The notes below the pieces were generated by a model. That model made no database searches, was not told the origin of the DNA, and saw only the letters and a program-made list of their open reading frames with translations. Position numbers and translations under genes: made by a program. DNA of 38,443 nt from the NCBI GenBank assembly GCA_029820995.1, contig JALGUG010000011.1:1-38443 (forward strand), written 5' to 3'. Each line of letters starts with the position of its first letter. Position 1 is the first letter of the stretch. This DNA is from Candidatus Zipacnadia bacterium. GTDB taxonomy: Bacteria; Armatimonadota; Zipacnadia; JALGUG01. Positions 15,908 through 24,231 of this stretch are shown piece by piece.

Positions 15908-17287
15908 ATGCGCTATTGGCTTCTCGGTGCGCTGATTTGCCTGCTCATACCGGCGGACCTACTCTTTGGCGCTCCTCCGCCGGCGAAGCTCGAGCCGGAG
16001 AAGGGGTGCTATATCGGAGCCTACATCGAGCTGGACGACGCCTCCGGCGGCGACCCTCGCAAGTTCGAACAGCTTACCGGGAAAAAGCATGCCTCGTACT
16101 TCCGCTACGTCGGCTATGGTCAGCCTTTTCCCTTCCACTGGGTTGAGAAGGTCAAGGCAGCCGGAGCGGTGCCGCACATCGCCTGGGAGCCGAATGATGG
16201 GCTGGCCGTGGTTCAGGAGGACGACTACTTGCGCGGCTGGGCCCAGGCCGCCGCTCATGCCGGCTGCCCGATCTTCCTGCGGTACGCCTCGGAGATGAAC
16301 GGCACCTGGATGGCCTACTCGGGCGATCCGAGCTTGTACATTGAGAAATGGCGTCTGGTGTACAAGGTCTTCTCCGAATTGGCTCCCAATGTGGCCCTCG
16401 TTTGGTGCCCCTTCGCGACGCCGGTGGCGACTATCGCATCGTACTACCCCGGCGACGAGTACGTGGACTGGGTCGGTGTGAACATTTACAGCGTCCACCA
16501 CCACGATAACGATCCGGCAAAGCAAGGGGGCGAGGACCCTTGCGATCAGCTACGCGCGGTGTACGACATGTACGCCGACCGCAAGCCCATCCAAGTATCA
16601 GAGTATGCCGCCACTCATTACTGTGATGCCTGCAAGTCGAGCCAGGTGGATTTCGCGATTGCCAAGGCGAGCGCTCTGTACACAGCTTTGATCCGGGAGT
16701 TCCCGCGGGTGAAGATGGTCAACTGGTTCAGCGTGGACACGGTCGGCAAGGGGCTGGCGGCCAATGACTACTCCGTGACGGATAATCCCAGAGTGCTCGC
16801 CAAATATCGTGAGCTAATCGCGGACGCACACTTTCTGTCGAATGTCGAAGCGGGGCCCGCCATGGTCGCCTCGCTGCCGGTCGGGCCGCCGACCGCGAAG
16901 GAGGCCTTCCCGGCCCCCGCGGCTCAGCCGCCCGAGACGGCCGACTTGCCTGAGCCGCTCTGGCACAATCCGCTCAAGTACATTGGGCCGCAGCCAAAGA
17001 CCGGCGTGAACCTGATTATCCGCGGGGCCGGCGAGAACGGGCTGTCGGGTCTCGTGAGTATTCTCGCCGACCCGGGCTCTCAGGTCGAGGCGAAGACCGC
17101 GGTCTTCAAGATTGACGGCCGGACCAGGCTCATCTCGACTGTTCAGCCTTTCAGCTACGTGTGGGACACTGCGAAGGTCGAGCCGGGCGAGCATGAAGTG
17201 GCGGTCGAGCTCCTCGACGCGCGCTTGCGCCCGGCGGCCAGCCGCAAGGTGAAGGTCCGCATTGCGCCAGGAGCTGCTGCGCCATGA
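15908..17287 (+). CDS. secreted GH26-like glycoside hydrolase with C-terminal Ig-like domain
   Basis: 459 residues with a signal peptide (MRYWLLGALICLLIPADLLFGA) and a (beta/alpha)8-type catalytic region. FLRYASEMNGTWMAYSGD matches the GH26 acid/base segment with Glu129. VWCPFATPVATIASYYPGDEYVDWVGVNIYS is typical of GH26 and related beta-mannanase-like proteins. KPIQVSEYAATHY offers Glu232 as nucleophile. The usual His before the acid/base Glu is Ser. After a Pro/Ala-rich linker (about 310-345), residues 360-455 look like an Ig-like (Big-type) domain ending VEPGEHEVAVELLDARLRPAASRKVKVRI. It probably cuts mannan-like or mixed beta-glycans outside the cytoplasm; substrate not determined. AAGGA lies 5 bases before the ATG. 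The stop overlaps the next gene by 4 bases. Confidence 0.75.
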   Translation: MRYWLLGALICLLIPADLLFGAPPPAKLEPEKGCYIGAYIELDDASGGDPRKFEQLTGKKHASYFRYVGYGQPFPFHWVEKVKAAGAVPHIAWEPNDGLAVVQEDDYLRGWAQAAAHAGCPIFLRYASEMNGTWMAYSGDPSLYIEKWRLVYKVFSELAPNVALVWCPFATPVATIASYYPGDEYVDWVGVNIYSVHHHDNDPAKQGGEDPCDQLRAVYDMYADRKPIQVSEYAATHYCDACKSSQVDFAIAKASALYTALIREFPRVKMVNWFSVDTVGKGLAANDYSVTDNPRVLAKYRELIADAHFLSNVEAGPAMVASLPVGPPTAKEAFPAPAAQPPETADLPEPLWHNPLKYIGPQPKTGVNLIIRGAGENGLSGLVSILADPGSQVEAKTAVFKIDGRTRLISTVQPFSYVWDTAKVEPGEHEVAVELLDARLRPAASRKVKVRIAPGAAAP

Positions 17288-18363
17288 CACCCCGAGAGCG
17301 CTTCCGCGCGACGATGAGCTTCCAGCCGGTGGATCGGGTCCCGCTGTGGGAGTGGGGGCCCTGGGCCTCGACGCTGCGACGTTGGAAAAGCGAGGGAATG
17401 CCCGGCGATCATGTGGCGCAATTCGCCGACTGTGATCCGCGCTTGGATTGCGGCGTTAGCTTCGCCATGATACCGCCGTTCGAACGGCAGGAGCTGTCAC
17501 GCGATGAGCGGAGCGTCACGTACCTTAACGAGAAGGGTCAAGTGGTTCGCGAGCTGCACGAGCGGGAGACCTCGATGCCGGAGTTCGTTCAGTTTCCCGT
17601 GAAAGACCGGGCGGACTGGGAGGTCATTCGAGCGCGTTTCGACGCTTCCTCGCCTGAGCGCTATCCGCCGGATTGGGCCGAGAGGGTAGTCAAGTGGCGG
17701 GAGCAGAGCTACCCGCTGTCGCTGTCGGGGGACCGTTACCTCAGCTTCTTCGGCGGCGTGCGCGAGCTAATGGGCGCTGAGGGCGCCATGGTGGCCCTGC
17801 ACGATGATCCGCTGCTAGTGCACGACATTATGGAGTACTTCTGCGAGTTCTTTATCGGGGTAATGGAGCGCGCGCTCCGGGAGGCGCCGATTGACTGGAT
17901 CATCATGTGGGAAGACATGGCGTACCACACAGCGTCGCTGATCTCGCCTGCGATGTTCCGGGAGTTCATGCTCCCGCGCTATGCTCGAGTGGCCGAGTTC
18001 GCTCGCAGGCATGGTGTGGAGCTGATCTTCGTGGACAGCGACGGGCATGTGGGCGAGTTGATTCCTCTTTGGCTCGAGGCCGGCGTGCGTGGCGTTTACC
18101 CCATGGAGGTTGCCGCCGGGATGGACGTCGCGGCCCTACGGCGGGAGTACGGGCGCGAGTTGCTGATGAGCGGTGGCGTGGACAAGCGCGTGCTCGCGGC
18201 TGATCGTGCGGCTATTGACGCCGAGCTGGAGCGCATCCGACCCGCGGTGGAAGCCGGTGGCTATATCCCCACTATTGACCACTCGATTCCTCCCGACGTC
18301 CCGTACGACAACTTCGCGTACTACTGGGAGCAGAAGAAGAGGCTGATCGGTGTGGGCGACTAA
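17284..18363 (+). CDS. UroD-fold protein lacking the HxCG motif
   Basis: 359 residues, opening with MTPRERFRATMSFQPVDRVPLWEWGPW, typical of UroD-like proteins. The barrel continues with DWIIMWEDMAYHTASLISPAMFREFMLPRYARVAEFARRHGVELIFVDSDGHVGELIPLWLEAGVRGVYPMEVAAGMD and ends GGYIPTIDHSIPPDVPYDNFAYYWE. Where the methyltransferase-like gene at 8980-10110 has HTCGN, this one has VDSDG, so it lacks the zinc-thiolate site of MtaA-type enzymes. Catalytic role unknown: neither a classical HemE nor an MtaA-type methyltransferase is well supported. It overlaps the secreted GH26-like gene by 4 bases (ATGA), so both are made from one transcript, an unexpected pairing of a secreted and a cytosolic protein. 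Confidence 0.8.
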   Translation: MTPRERFRATMSFQPVDRVPLWEWGPWASTLRRWKSEGMPGDHVAQFADCDPRLDCGVSFAMIPPFERQELSRDERSVTYLNEKGQVVRELHERETSMPEFVQFPVKDRADWEVIRARFDASSPERYPPDWAERVVKWREQSYPLSLSGDRYLSFFGGVRELMGAEGAMVALHDDPLLVHDIMEYFCEFFIGVMERALREAPIDWIIMWEDMAYHTASLISPAMFREFMLPRYARVAEFARRHGVELIFVDSDGHVGELIPLWLEAGVRGVYPMEVAAGMDVAALRREYGRELLMSGGVDKRVLAADRAAIDAELERIRPAVEAGGYIPTIDHSIPPDVPYDNFAYYWEQKKRLIGVGD

Positions 18364-18370
18364 GTCGCCC
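18354..18370 (+). terminator. hairpin whose loop is the stop codon of the UroD-fold gene
   Basis: GGGCGAC (18354-18360), TAA loop, GTCGCCC (18364-18370); TG/CA can add two pairs past a bulged C. The hairpin sits exactly on the stop codon and no T-run follows. It may mark the 3' end of the message; a role in termination is uncertain. Confidence 0.35.
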
Positions 18371-18390
18371 CACCGGCTCGGTGCGGTCGG

Positions 18391-18420
18391 TTGACTTGTT
18401 CCGACAGCGGGGGCTATACT
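18391..18420 (+). promoter_or_regulatory. promoter of the ABC ATPase gene (TTGACT-N18-TATACT)
   Basis: TTGACT (18391-18396), 18 bases, TATACT (18415-18420), the same arrangement as at 15796-15825. It decides the start of the next gene: the open frame reaching back to 18391 would lie in the promoter, so the ATG at 18532 is used. Confidence 0.65.
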
Positions 18421-18531
18421 TCGCGCTGTACCGTCGGAGACAGGTCGTCTGTAGATCGTGCGAGGGGCTATTTCAAAGCTGTCGGCGCGGATGGTCTCGC
18501 AAATGGCTCCGGGCAGGAGATTCGGCGCCCC

Positions 18532-19638
18532 ATGGCTCGGGTCTTGTTGAGGAATCTGACCAAGCGCTTCGGGGATGTTGCGGCCGTCAACCGTGTGACC
18601 CTCGAAGTCCAGGATAAGGAGTTCTTGGTCCTCGTTGGTCCATCGGGCTGCGGGAAGACCACTTGTCTGCGCATGATCGCAGGGCTGGAGGAGGTCACGG
18701 AAGGCGAGATCTTCATCGGCGACCGCCTGGTCAACGGCCTGTCTCCCAAAGACCGCGACATCGCGATGGTGTTTCAGAACTACGCGCTATACCCGCACAT
18801 GAGCGTGTTTGACAACATGGCCTTCGGCTTACGGAATCGGAGAGTGCCGAAGGCGGAGATCCAGCGACGCGTGGCGGAAACCGGCGAGATGCTCGGCCTA
18901 ACGGACTTGTTGGGGCGCAGGCCCAAGGAGCTCTCCGGGGGCCAGCGGCAGCGGGTGGCGGTAGGTCGGGCCATTGTTCGCGAGCCGGCGGTTTTCCTGA
19001 TGGACGAGCCGCTCTCGAATCTGGATGCCAAGCTGCGGGTGCGAACGCGCGCGGAATTGGTCAAGCTCCACCGGCGCCTGGGCATCACGACTATCTATGT
19101 GACGCACGACCAGATCGAGGCCATGACCATGGGCGACCGCATCGCGGTGCTGCGGGAAGGTGTGGTCCAGCAGGTGGATACGCCGCTCGGGTTATACAAT
19201 GCACCTGCGAACCTCTTCGTGGCAGGGTTCATCGGGAGTCCGCCGATGAACTTCGTGGAGTGCACACTGGAGGAGCAGGCAGGGAGCCTGTGGGCCGATG
19301 CTGGGAGCTTCCGTATCGGGCTGCCGCCGGACCGCAAGGGGGCGCTGGGCGCCTACGTGGGCAGACCGATGGTCCTGGGCGTCCGGCCAGCGGATATCTA
19401 CGACCGGGCGCTGTCACCGGCGGTGCCCCCGAAGCCCGAGAACACGATTGCGGCGCAGGTCGAGGTAATTGAACCCATGGGGGCCACCTCGATCGTGTAC
19501 CTGCGGGCCGGTGAGCACGATCTGGTGGCCAGCCTGGACAGCGCGACCACGGCCCGAGAGCAGCAGCCCTTCGAAGTTGTCGTGAATATGCAGAACGTCC
19601 ACTTGTTCGACCGGGAGACGGAGAGAGCCATTCGTTAG
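18532..19638 (+). CDS. ABC transporter ATP-binding protein, MalK/UgpC/MsmK type
   Basis: 368 residues from ATG 18532. All ABC motifs are present: Walker A GPSGCGKTT (36-44), Q-loop VFQNYALYPHMSVFDN, signature LSGGQRQRVAVGRAI, Walker B VFLMDEPLSNLDA, and the switch His in YVTHDQIEAMTMGDRIAVL. The C-terminal 120 residues (FIGSPPMNF, VLGVRPADIYD, VEVIEPMGATSIVYL) form the TOBE/OB-type regulatory domain of carbohydrate importers (CUT1 family). No permease or binding protein lies next to it, so it is probably a shared ATPase energising several sugar importers encoded elsewhere, as MsmK/MsmX do in Firmicutes (inference). It acts at the inner face of the inner membrane. The CAGGAGA site is 11 bases upstream, a little far. 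Confidence 0.93.
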   Translation: MARVLLRNLTKRFGDVAAVNRVTLEVQDKEFLVLVGPSGCGKTTCLRMIAGLEEVTEGEIFIGDRLVNGLSPKDRDIAMVFQNYALYPHMSVFDNMAFGLRNRRVPKAEIQRRVAETGEMLGLTDLLGRRPKELSGGQRQRVAVGRAIVREPAVFLMDEPLSNLDAKLRVRTRAELVKLHRRLGITTIYVTHDQIEAMTMGDRIAVLREGVVQQVDTPLGLYNAPANLFVAGFIGSPPMNFVECTLEEQAGSLWADAGSFRIGLPPDRKGALGAYVGRPMVLGVRPADIYDRALSPAVPPKPENTIAAQVEVIEPMGATSIVYLRAGEHDLVASLDSATTAREQQPFEVVVNMQNVHLFDRETERAIR

Positions 19639-19682
19639 CACTCCTGTTCCCGAGGATGCTGCAACGTAGCGTGGCTTTGCCC

Positions 19683-19708
19683 CGCCCGCGTCGGTACGCC
19701 GGCGGGCG
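19683..19708 (+). terminator. candidate terminator after the ABC ATPase gene
   Basis: CGCCCGC (19683-19689) pairs with GCGGGCG (19702-19708), with an inner CGG/CCG stem around TACG and a 2-base bulge. TCTTAGT follows. It lies between the ATPase and tatC. Confidence 0.5.
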
Positions 19709-19741
19709 TCTTAGTCGGCGTGCACTGGGTGCACTGGAGCT

Positions 19742-20719
19742 ATGAGCGAGACCCCGCAGCGCGAGACGGCGGAGATGCCCTTCCTGGACCACGTGGAAGT
19801 GCTCCGGGGCCACATCCTGCGAGCGCTGGGCTGGCTGCTGGTCGGCATGATCGGCGGCTTCGCGGCGCATGGCTGGATTCTGAGGGCTCTTGAGACCCCC
19901 TACATCAAGGCCTGCGAGAGCCTGGACAAGACGCCGAAGCTGCTGGTCTTGACGCCGACCGAGGGGCTGATGATTAGCCTGTACACGGCGTTCATCGGCG
20001 GCCTGGTGATCAGTTGCGGCTTGGTCTTCCGCGAGATGTGGCTGTTTATCCGGCCCGGCCTGTACGACAAGGAGAAGCGGTGGATCAAGTACCTGATTCC
20101 CGGGTCCGTTCTGCTCTTTCTCGCCGGTGTGGTCTTCTGCTACTGGATTGCTCCCCGCGGCCTGATCTTTCTGATCCGGTGGAACGACCGGCTGGGACTG
20201 GAAACCGAGCTGCGTATCGGTTGGTATCTTACCTTCGTAATCCGTCTGATGCTAGCCTTCGGGATCGTGTTTCAGCTTCCGCTGGTGATGATGTTCCTGG
20301 CCATGGCCGAAATGGTGACCGCGCGACAGATGCTCTCCAAGTGGCGGCATGCCGTGATCATCATTTTGATTGCTTCCGCGATCATCACGCCCACGTGGGA
20401 CGTGGTCACTCTGCTGGCCTTGAGCCTGCCTGTTGTGGGCCTGTACATGCTGAGCGTGGTGCTGGCGATGGTTGTGGAATGGCGTCGGCGGCGACGTCGG
20501 CGGGCCGAGCCGGCGCCGCTGCAGCCGCCGGCCGATACGGTTCCCATGGGGCCGGCGATTCCCCGCGACATGGGCGTGCCGCCGACCGAGGAGGAGCTGG
20601 CGGCCGAGCGCCAGCGCGTGGAGGAGCTCTACGCTGCCGCGGAGGAGGACTACCACACCGACCTGGACGTCGAGGAAAGCCCGGATGACGATGCGGCCGC
20701 TGAGGGATTTGAGGAGTAG
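19742..20719 (+). CDS. tatC: Sec-independent protein translocase subunit TatC
   Basis: 325 residues. MPFLDHVEVLRGHILRALGWLLVG is the TatC signature for the first cytoplasmic segment and helix (F-x-x-H-x-x-x-L-R). LTPTEGLMISLYTAFIGGLVISCGLVFREMWLFIRPGLYDKEKRW matches the conserved first periplasmic loop, second helix and following loop. RLMLAFGIVFQLPLVMMFLA is the region with the conserved F-x-x-P-L. Six membrane helices can be counted in all. TatC is the receptor for twin-arginine signal peptides. The C-terminus is unusual: after WRRRRRRR there is a tail of about 80 residues, rich in Pro and then Glu/Asp (EEDYHTDLDVEESPDDDAAAEGFEE), much longer than in E. coli TatC. No tatA/B gene lies beside it. 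GGAG precedes the ATG closely. Confidence 0.93.
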   Translation: MSETPQRETAEMPFLDHVEVLRGHILRALGWLLVGMIGGFAAHGWILRALETPYIKACESLDKTPKLLVLTPTEGLMISLYTAFIGGLVISCGLVFREMWLFIRPGLYDKEKRWIKYLIPGSVLLFLAGVVFCYWIAPRGLIFLIRWNDRLGLETELRIGWYLTFVIRLMLAFGIVFQLPLVMMFLAMAEMVTARQMLSKWRHAVIIILIASAIITPTWDVVTLLALSLPVVGLYMLSVVLAMVVEWRRRRRRRAEPAPLQPPADTVPMGPAIPRDMGVPPTEEELAAERQRVEELYAAAEEDYHTDLDVEESPDDDAAAEGFEE

Positions 20720-20810
20720 GTTTGGACCCGTGTGAAGCAAGCGATTGCTACGATCTGGGGCGAGCGCGCATCCAAACGGGTCGCCGTAAAGCGACATAGT
20801 AGCGGTGCCT

Positions 20811-23153
20811 ATGAACTTCCCCAAGCTGCTGGAAGAGTTGCAGCAGAGGCCCTCGTACCGGGGGCAGATCGTTCATTGCCGCGTGCTCGATCCGCGGCCG
20901 CCGCGGTACGAAGACTTGGGCGTGGAACTCGTGCCGAGGGTGCAGCAGGTGCTCGATAACTTGGGCATTGAGCGACTGTACACGCATCAGGCGGAGGCAG
21001 TGCGGCGCGTGCTCAGAGGCGAGAACGTCGTGGTGGTGGCCTCCACCGCGGGCGGCAAGACGCTCTGCTACACCATCCCGGTGGCGCAGCGCATCTACGA
21101 ACGAGGCACCAGTCGGGCCTTCCTCGTCTTCCCGACCAAGGCTCTGGCGCAGGATCAATTGCGCAAACTGGGCGCGTTCGGCGAGGGCACGGCCTTCACG
21201 GCCGCCTGCTATGACGGCGACACGCCCGCGCCCCGGCGCCGCGCCATCAAGCGCGAAGCCCAGGTCGTGCTGACCAACCCGGACATGCTCCACATCGGCA
21301 TCCTGCCGTACCACCAGACCTGGGCCGACTTCTTCCGCAATCTGAAATATGTGATTCTCGACGAGGTGCACATCTACCGGGGGGTCTTCGGCAGCCACAC
21401 GGCGAATGTCATCCGCCGGCTGCGGCGAATTGCTGCCCACTATGGCGCTCGGCCGCAGTTCATCTGCTGCTCGGCAACGATTGGGAATCCCGGAGAACTC
21501 GTCGAGAATCTGACGGGCCTGCCCACGCATGTGGTGGACAACGACGGCTCGCCACGGGGCCGCAAGTTCTTCGCGCTATGGAACCCCCCGACCAGCGGGC
21601 GGGCGCGTTCCGGGCGTCGGAGCCCGAACATCGAGTCCGCGGAGCTACTGTGCGAGTTGGTGAAGCGCGGCATTCGGTGCATTGATTTCACCGTCGCGCG
21701 CATGGTCGCTGAGCTAATCCTGCGGTATGCACGCAAAGAGCTGGGCAAGGACAGCGACCTGGCGCAGAAGATCATGGCCTACCGGGGCGGCTATCTGCCG
21801 GAGGAGCGACGCGAGATCGAGCGCAAGCTATTCGAGGGCGAACTGCTGGGCGTGACCTCCACCACGGCACTGGAGCTGGGCATTGATGTGGGCCACTTGG
21901 AGGCGACGATTCTAACCGGCTATCCGGGCAGCATCGCCAGCACCTGGCAGCAAGCAGGGCGGGCCGGGCGCAGTGCCGAGGATTCACTGGCTATCCTGGT
22001 CGCCTTGGCCAACGGTGCGGACCAGTTCCTGATGCGGTCACCCGACTACATTTTCGAGACCAGCACCGAACGAGCAATTATTGATCCGCAGAACCAGTTC
22101 ATTCTGGCCGCGCATTTGCTGTGCGCGGCATACGAGTTGCCACTCACCGAGGCCGATGTGGAGCTCTTCGGTGCACGCATGGAAGAGCTGCTGCAGATCC
22201 TGGCGGAGGCGCGGTACGTGACCAAGCGCGAGAAATGGTACTGGATCGCCGACTTTTATCCCGCCGCGCAGGTGAGCATCCGCTCGGCCTCGGGTGAGGG
22301 CTTCGACATCGTGAACGTGGCCGCCGGCGAGGAGCTGCTGGGCACCATTGACGCGCGTAGCGCCTACTTCCTGGTGCACGAGGGCGCGATCTACCTGCAT
22401 CGGGGGGAGAGCTACCGGGTTGAGCAGCTCGATCTGGAGAGCAAGATTGCCCGCGTGCGGCCCACGAAGGCCCGGTACTACACCTTTGCGCTAGTGCGTT
22501 CGGAGGTACGGGTTGAGGAGCAGAGCGCAAGGGAGGACCTGGCGTGCGGGACAAAGCACTTCGGCGACGTGCGAGTGACGGATCGCGTGGTGGGCTACCA
22601 GAAGCGCCGGCAGGGCACGGAGCAGAACCTGGGAACCCAAGAGCTCGACTTGCCGCCGCAGGAATTCGAGACCCAGGGGCTGTGGTTTGGGGTCCCCGCT
22701 GAGCTGGGAGGATTCTTGGCCGAGCACGGATGTGACCTGGCGGGATCGCTGCACGGCCTGGAGCACTGTCTGATCGCGCTGCTGCCGCTGTTTGCGCTGT
22801 GCGATCCGCTGGATGCGGGTGGTGCCTCCACAGTCGAGCATCCGGACACGGGCGGGCCCGGCGTGTTTCTGTACGACAATTACCCGGGTGGCGTCGGGAT
22901 CTGCCAGGCAGCCTATGACCGCGCGGACGAGCTGCTCGCCGCGGTGGCGAAAACGATCCGCGAGTGCCCCTGTACCGCGGGTTGTCCCTCCTGCGTGCAA
23001 GCGTCGCGCTGCGGGGATATGAACTGGCCGCTGGACAAGAAGGGCGCGTTTCTCACGGCGTGCGTGCTGATTGAAGGCCGGGATGCCGCGGCGAAAGCGG
23101 CGTTGTCATGGAGCGTGGACTTGGAATCGGCACCTGGACAGCGTGAGCGGTAA
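20811..23153 (+). CDS. DEAD/DEAH-box helicase with C-terminal DUF1998 (MrfA/YprA-like)
   Basis: 780 residues from ATG 20811 (GTG at 20805 is also possible). Helicase motifs: THQAEAV, STAGGKT (78-84), DEVH (184-187), CSATIGN, TSTTALELGIDVGHLEATILTGYPGSIASTWQQAGRAGR. The C-terminal part ends with VFLYDNYPGGVGICQAAYDRADELL and CPCTAGCPSCVQASRCG, the cysteine cluster of the DUF1998/MZB zinc domain. This arrangement matches Hrq1/MrfA-type helicases, 3'-5' DNA helicases involved in repair of mitomycin C and other adduct damage. The N-terminal DUF1998-helicase core has the usual roughly 750-residue length. It follows tatC after 91 bases and is followed 3 bases later by a PHP phosphatase gene, which makes a repair or nucleotide-metabolism operon likely. 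Confidence 0.88.
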   Translation: MNFPKLLEELQQRPSYRGQIVHCRVLDPRPPRYEDLGVELVPRVQQVLDNLGIERLYTHQAEAVRRVLRGENVVVVASTAGGKTLCYTIPVAQRIYERGTSRAFLVFPTKALAQDQLRKLGAFGEGTAFTAACYDGDTPAPRRRAIKREAQVVLTNPDMLHIGILPYHQTWADFFRNLKYVILDEVHIYRGVFGSHTANVIRRLRRIAAHYGARPQFICCSATIGNPGELVENLTGLPTHVVDNDGSPRGRKFFALWNPPTSGRARSGRRSPNIESAELLCELVKRGIRCIDFTVARMVAELILRYARKELGKDSDLAQKIMAYRGGYLPEERREIERKLFEGELLGVTSTTALELGIDVGHLEATILTGYPGSIASTWQQAGRAGRSAEDSLAILVALANGADQFLMRSPDYIFETSTERAIIDPQNQFILAAHLLCAAYELPLTEADVELFGARMEELLQILAEARYVTKREKWYWIADFYPAAQVSIRSASGEGFDIVNVAAGEELLGTIDARSAYFLVHEGAIYLHRGESYRVEQLDLESKIARVRPTKARYYTFALVRSEVRVEEQSAREDLACGTKHFGDVRVTDRVVGYQKRRQGTEQNLGTQELDLPPQEFETQGLWFGVPAELGGFLAEHGCDLAGSLHGLEHCLIALLPLFALCDPLDAGGASTVEHPDTGGPGVFLYDNYPGGVGICQAAYDRADELLAAVAKTIRECPCTAGCPSCVQASRCGDMNWPLDKKGAFLTACVLIEGRDAAAKAALSWSVDLESAPGQRER

Positions 23154-23156
23154 TAC

Positions 23157-23990
23157 ATGGCCATTGATCTACACATCCACAGCACGTTCTCCGACGGAAC
23201 GCTTAGTCCGGAAGAGATCGTCAGAGAGGCCGGCGAGAGGGGCCTACGCGCCATCTCGATCACGGATCACGACTGTGTGGACGGGGTGCAGCCGGCGCAG
23301 GAGGCAGGAGCCAGGTATGGGGTGGAGGTGGTCCCGGGGGTCGAGATTAACACGGATTTCGGGCCGCGGGAAGTTCACATTTTGGGGTACTTCATTCGCC
23401 CGGAGGACGCGGCCCTCCGAGAGGCCTTAGGGACCATCCGCGAGTCGCGCCGCCGCAGAGCGGCAGCCATGGTCCAGCGCCTCGGGGCGTTGGGAGTGCC
23501 TCTGGAGCTGGAGGCCGTCCTAGGGCTCGCGCCCCAGGGGAGCGTCGGCCGGCCGCACGTGGCCCAGGCTCTCGTGGCAGCCGGTGCGTGCCGCACGTTG
23601 GCCGAGGCGTTCACGCGTTACCTCAAGCGGGGACGACCCGCGTACGTGCCGCGCTACAAGCTCTCGCCTGCCGAGGCCATTGCGGCCATCCGTGAAAGCG
23701 GTGGCCTGGCAGCCTTGGCCCACCCGGGGCTAATCCACGATGATCGGGTTGTCAAATCCATCATCGCGCTCGGCGTCTCGGGGCTGGAGATCTACCATTG
23801 TGACCATACGCCAGCAATGGTTGAGCGGTACCGCCGTCTCGCAGCCCGGGTGGGCCTGGCGATGACCGGTGGCTCAGATTCGCACGGTCCGGGGGCGGTC
23901 CGGCCCGTAGCGATTGGTGCCGTGCCCGTCCCTGACGAGTTCCTGGAGAGGCTTCGTGCACGGCATCGGCAGGAGACAGTGCGGCCCTAG
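23157..23990 (+). CDS. PHP-domain phosphoesterase (RNase AM / 3',5'-nucleotide bisphosphate phosphatase-like)
   Basis: 277 residues. MAIDLHIHSTFSDGTLSPEEIV provides the first HxH and Asp, ISITDHDCVDG the next Asp-His, VVPGVEINTDFGPREVHILGYFI the Glu and His, GRPHVAQALV and LAALAHPG further His ligands, and TGGSDSHGPG the last Asp-His. This is the layout of the TrpH/YciV-type PHP proteins (RNase AM), which act on short RNA ends and 3',5'-bisphosphonucleotides with three metal ions. It starts 3 bases after the helicase stop codon, so they are translated from one mRNA. Substrate is inferred from the family. No signal peptide; cytosolic. Confidence 0.88.
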   Translation: MAIDLHIHSTFSDGTLSPEEIVREAGERGLRAISITDHDCVDGVQPAQEAGARYGVEVVPGVEINTDFGPREVHILGYFIRPEDAALREALGTIRESRRRRAAAMVQRLGALGVPLELEAVLGLAPQGSVGRPHVAQALVAAGACRTLAEAFTRYLKRGRPAYVPRYKLSPAEAIAAIRESGGLAALAHPGLIHDDRVVKSIIALGVSGLEIYHCDHTPAMVERYRRLAARVGLAMTGGSDSHGPGAVRPVAIGAVPVPDEFLERLRARHRQETVRP

Positions 23991-24055
23991 ACAAGAGGGA
24001 TGAGGGGCTGCGCCTTTCCCTTGGGGCAGTGCCGTACCGGCAGGTCGGCGAAACC

Positions 24056-24084
24056 TTGACAACTGTAACGTTGTCTACTATGCT
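24056..24084 (+). promoter_or_regulatory. promoter of the blaI-like operon
   Basis: TTGACA (24056-24061), 17 bases, TATGCT (24079-24084): a perfect -35 and a good -10. Transcription would start near 24091, about 140 bases before the repressor gene. The promoter is overlapped by a dyad (24058-24075). Confidence 0.7.
24058..24075 (+). promoter_or_regulatory. candidate repressor operator overlapping the -35 box
   Basis: GACAAC (24058-24063), 6-base centre TGTAAC, GTTGTC (24070-24075): perfect 6-bp half sites. It covers most of the -35 box and the spacer, so a bound dimer would block RNA polymerase. A BlaI-type repressor encoded directly downstream is the obvious candidate. Confidence 0.5.
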
Positions 24085-24121
24085 TGGTCGTAGGCGTTTG
24101 GATGGTGCCTGGAACGGATAC

Positions 24122-24136
24122 ACTATCTACGATAGT
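24122..24136 (+). promoter_or_regulatory. second candidate operator in the blaI-like leader
   Basis: ACTATC (24122-24127), TAC, GATAGT (24131-24136): perfect 6-bp half sites around 3 bases, with the wider TACGATAGTAG resembling the TACTA-type half sites reported for BlaI/MecI operators. It is about 30 bases downstream of the expected transcription start. It differs from the first dyad in sequence, so the two may not bind the same protein. Confidence 0.45.
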
Positions 24137-24231
24137 AGGTGAAACGGTTGCCAGCGGGTGTACGACGCGCGAGGTGCTAGTCTGGGGGCGAGGTCGGTGT
24201 CCGCCGGCAAGGGTCGCAGGAGGTGCGGAAG

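Noticed and set aside
18391-18531. Extended N-terminus of the ABC ATPase
   Set aside because: The extension overlaps a strong promoter, and the usual family N-terminus begins at 18532.
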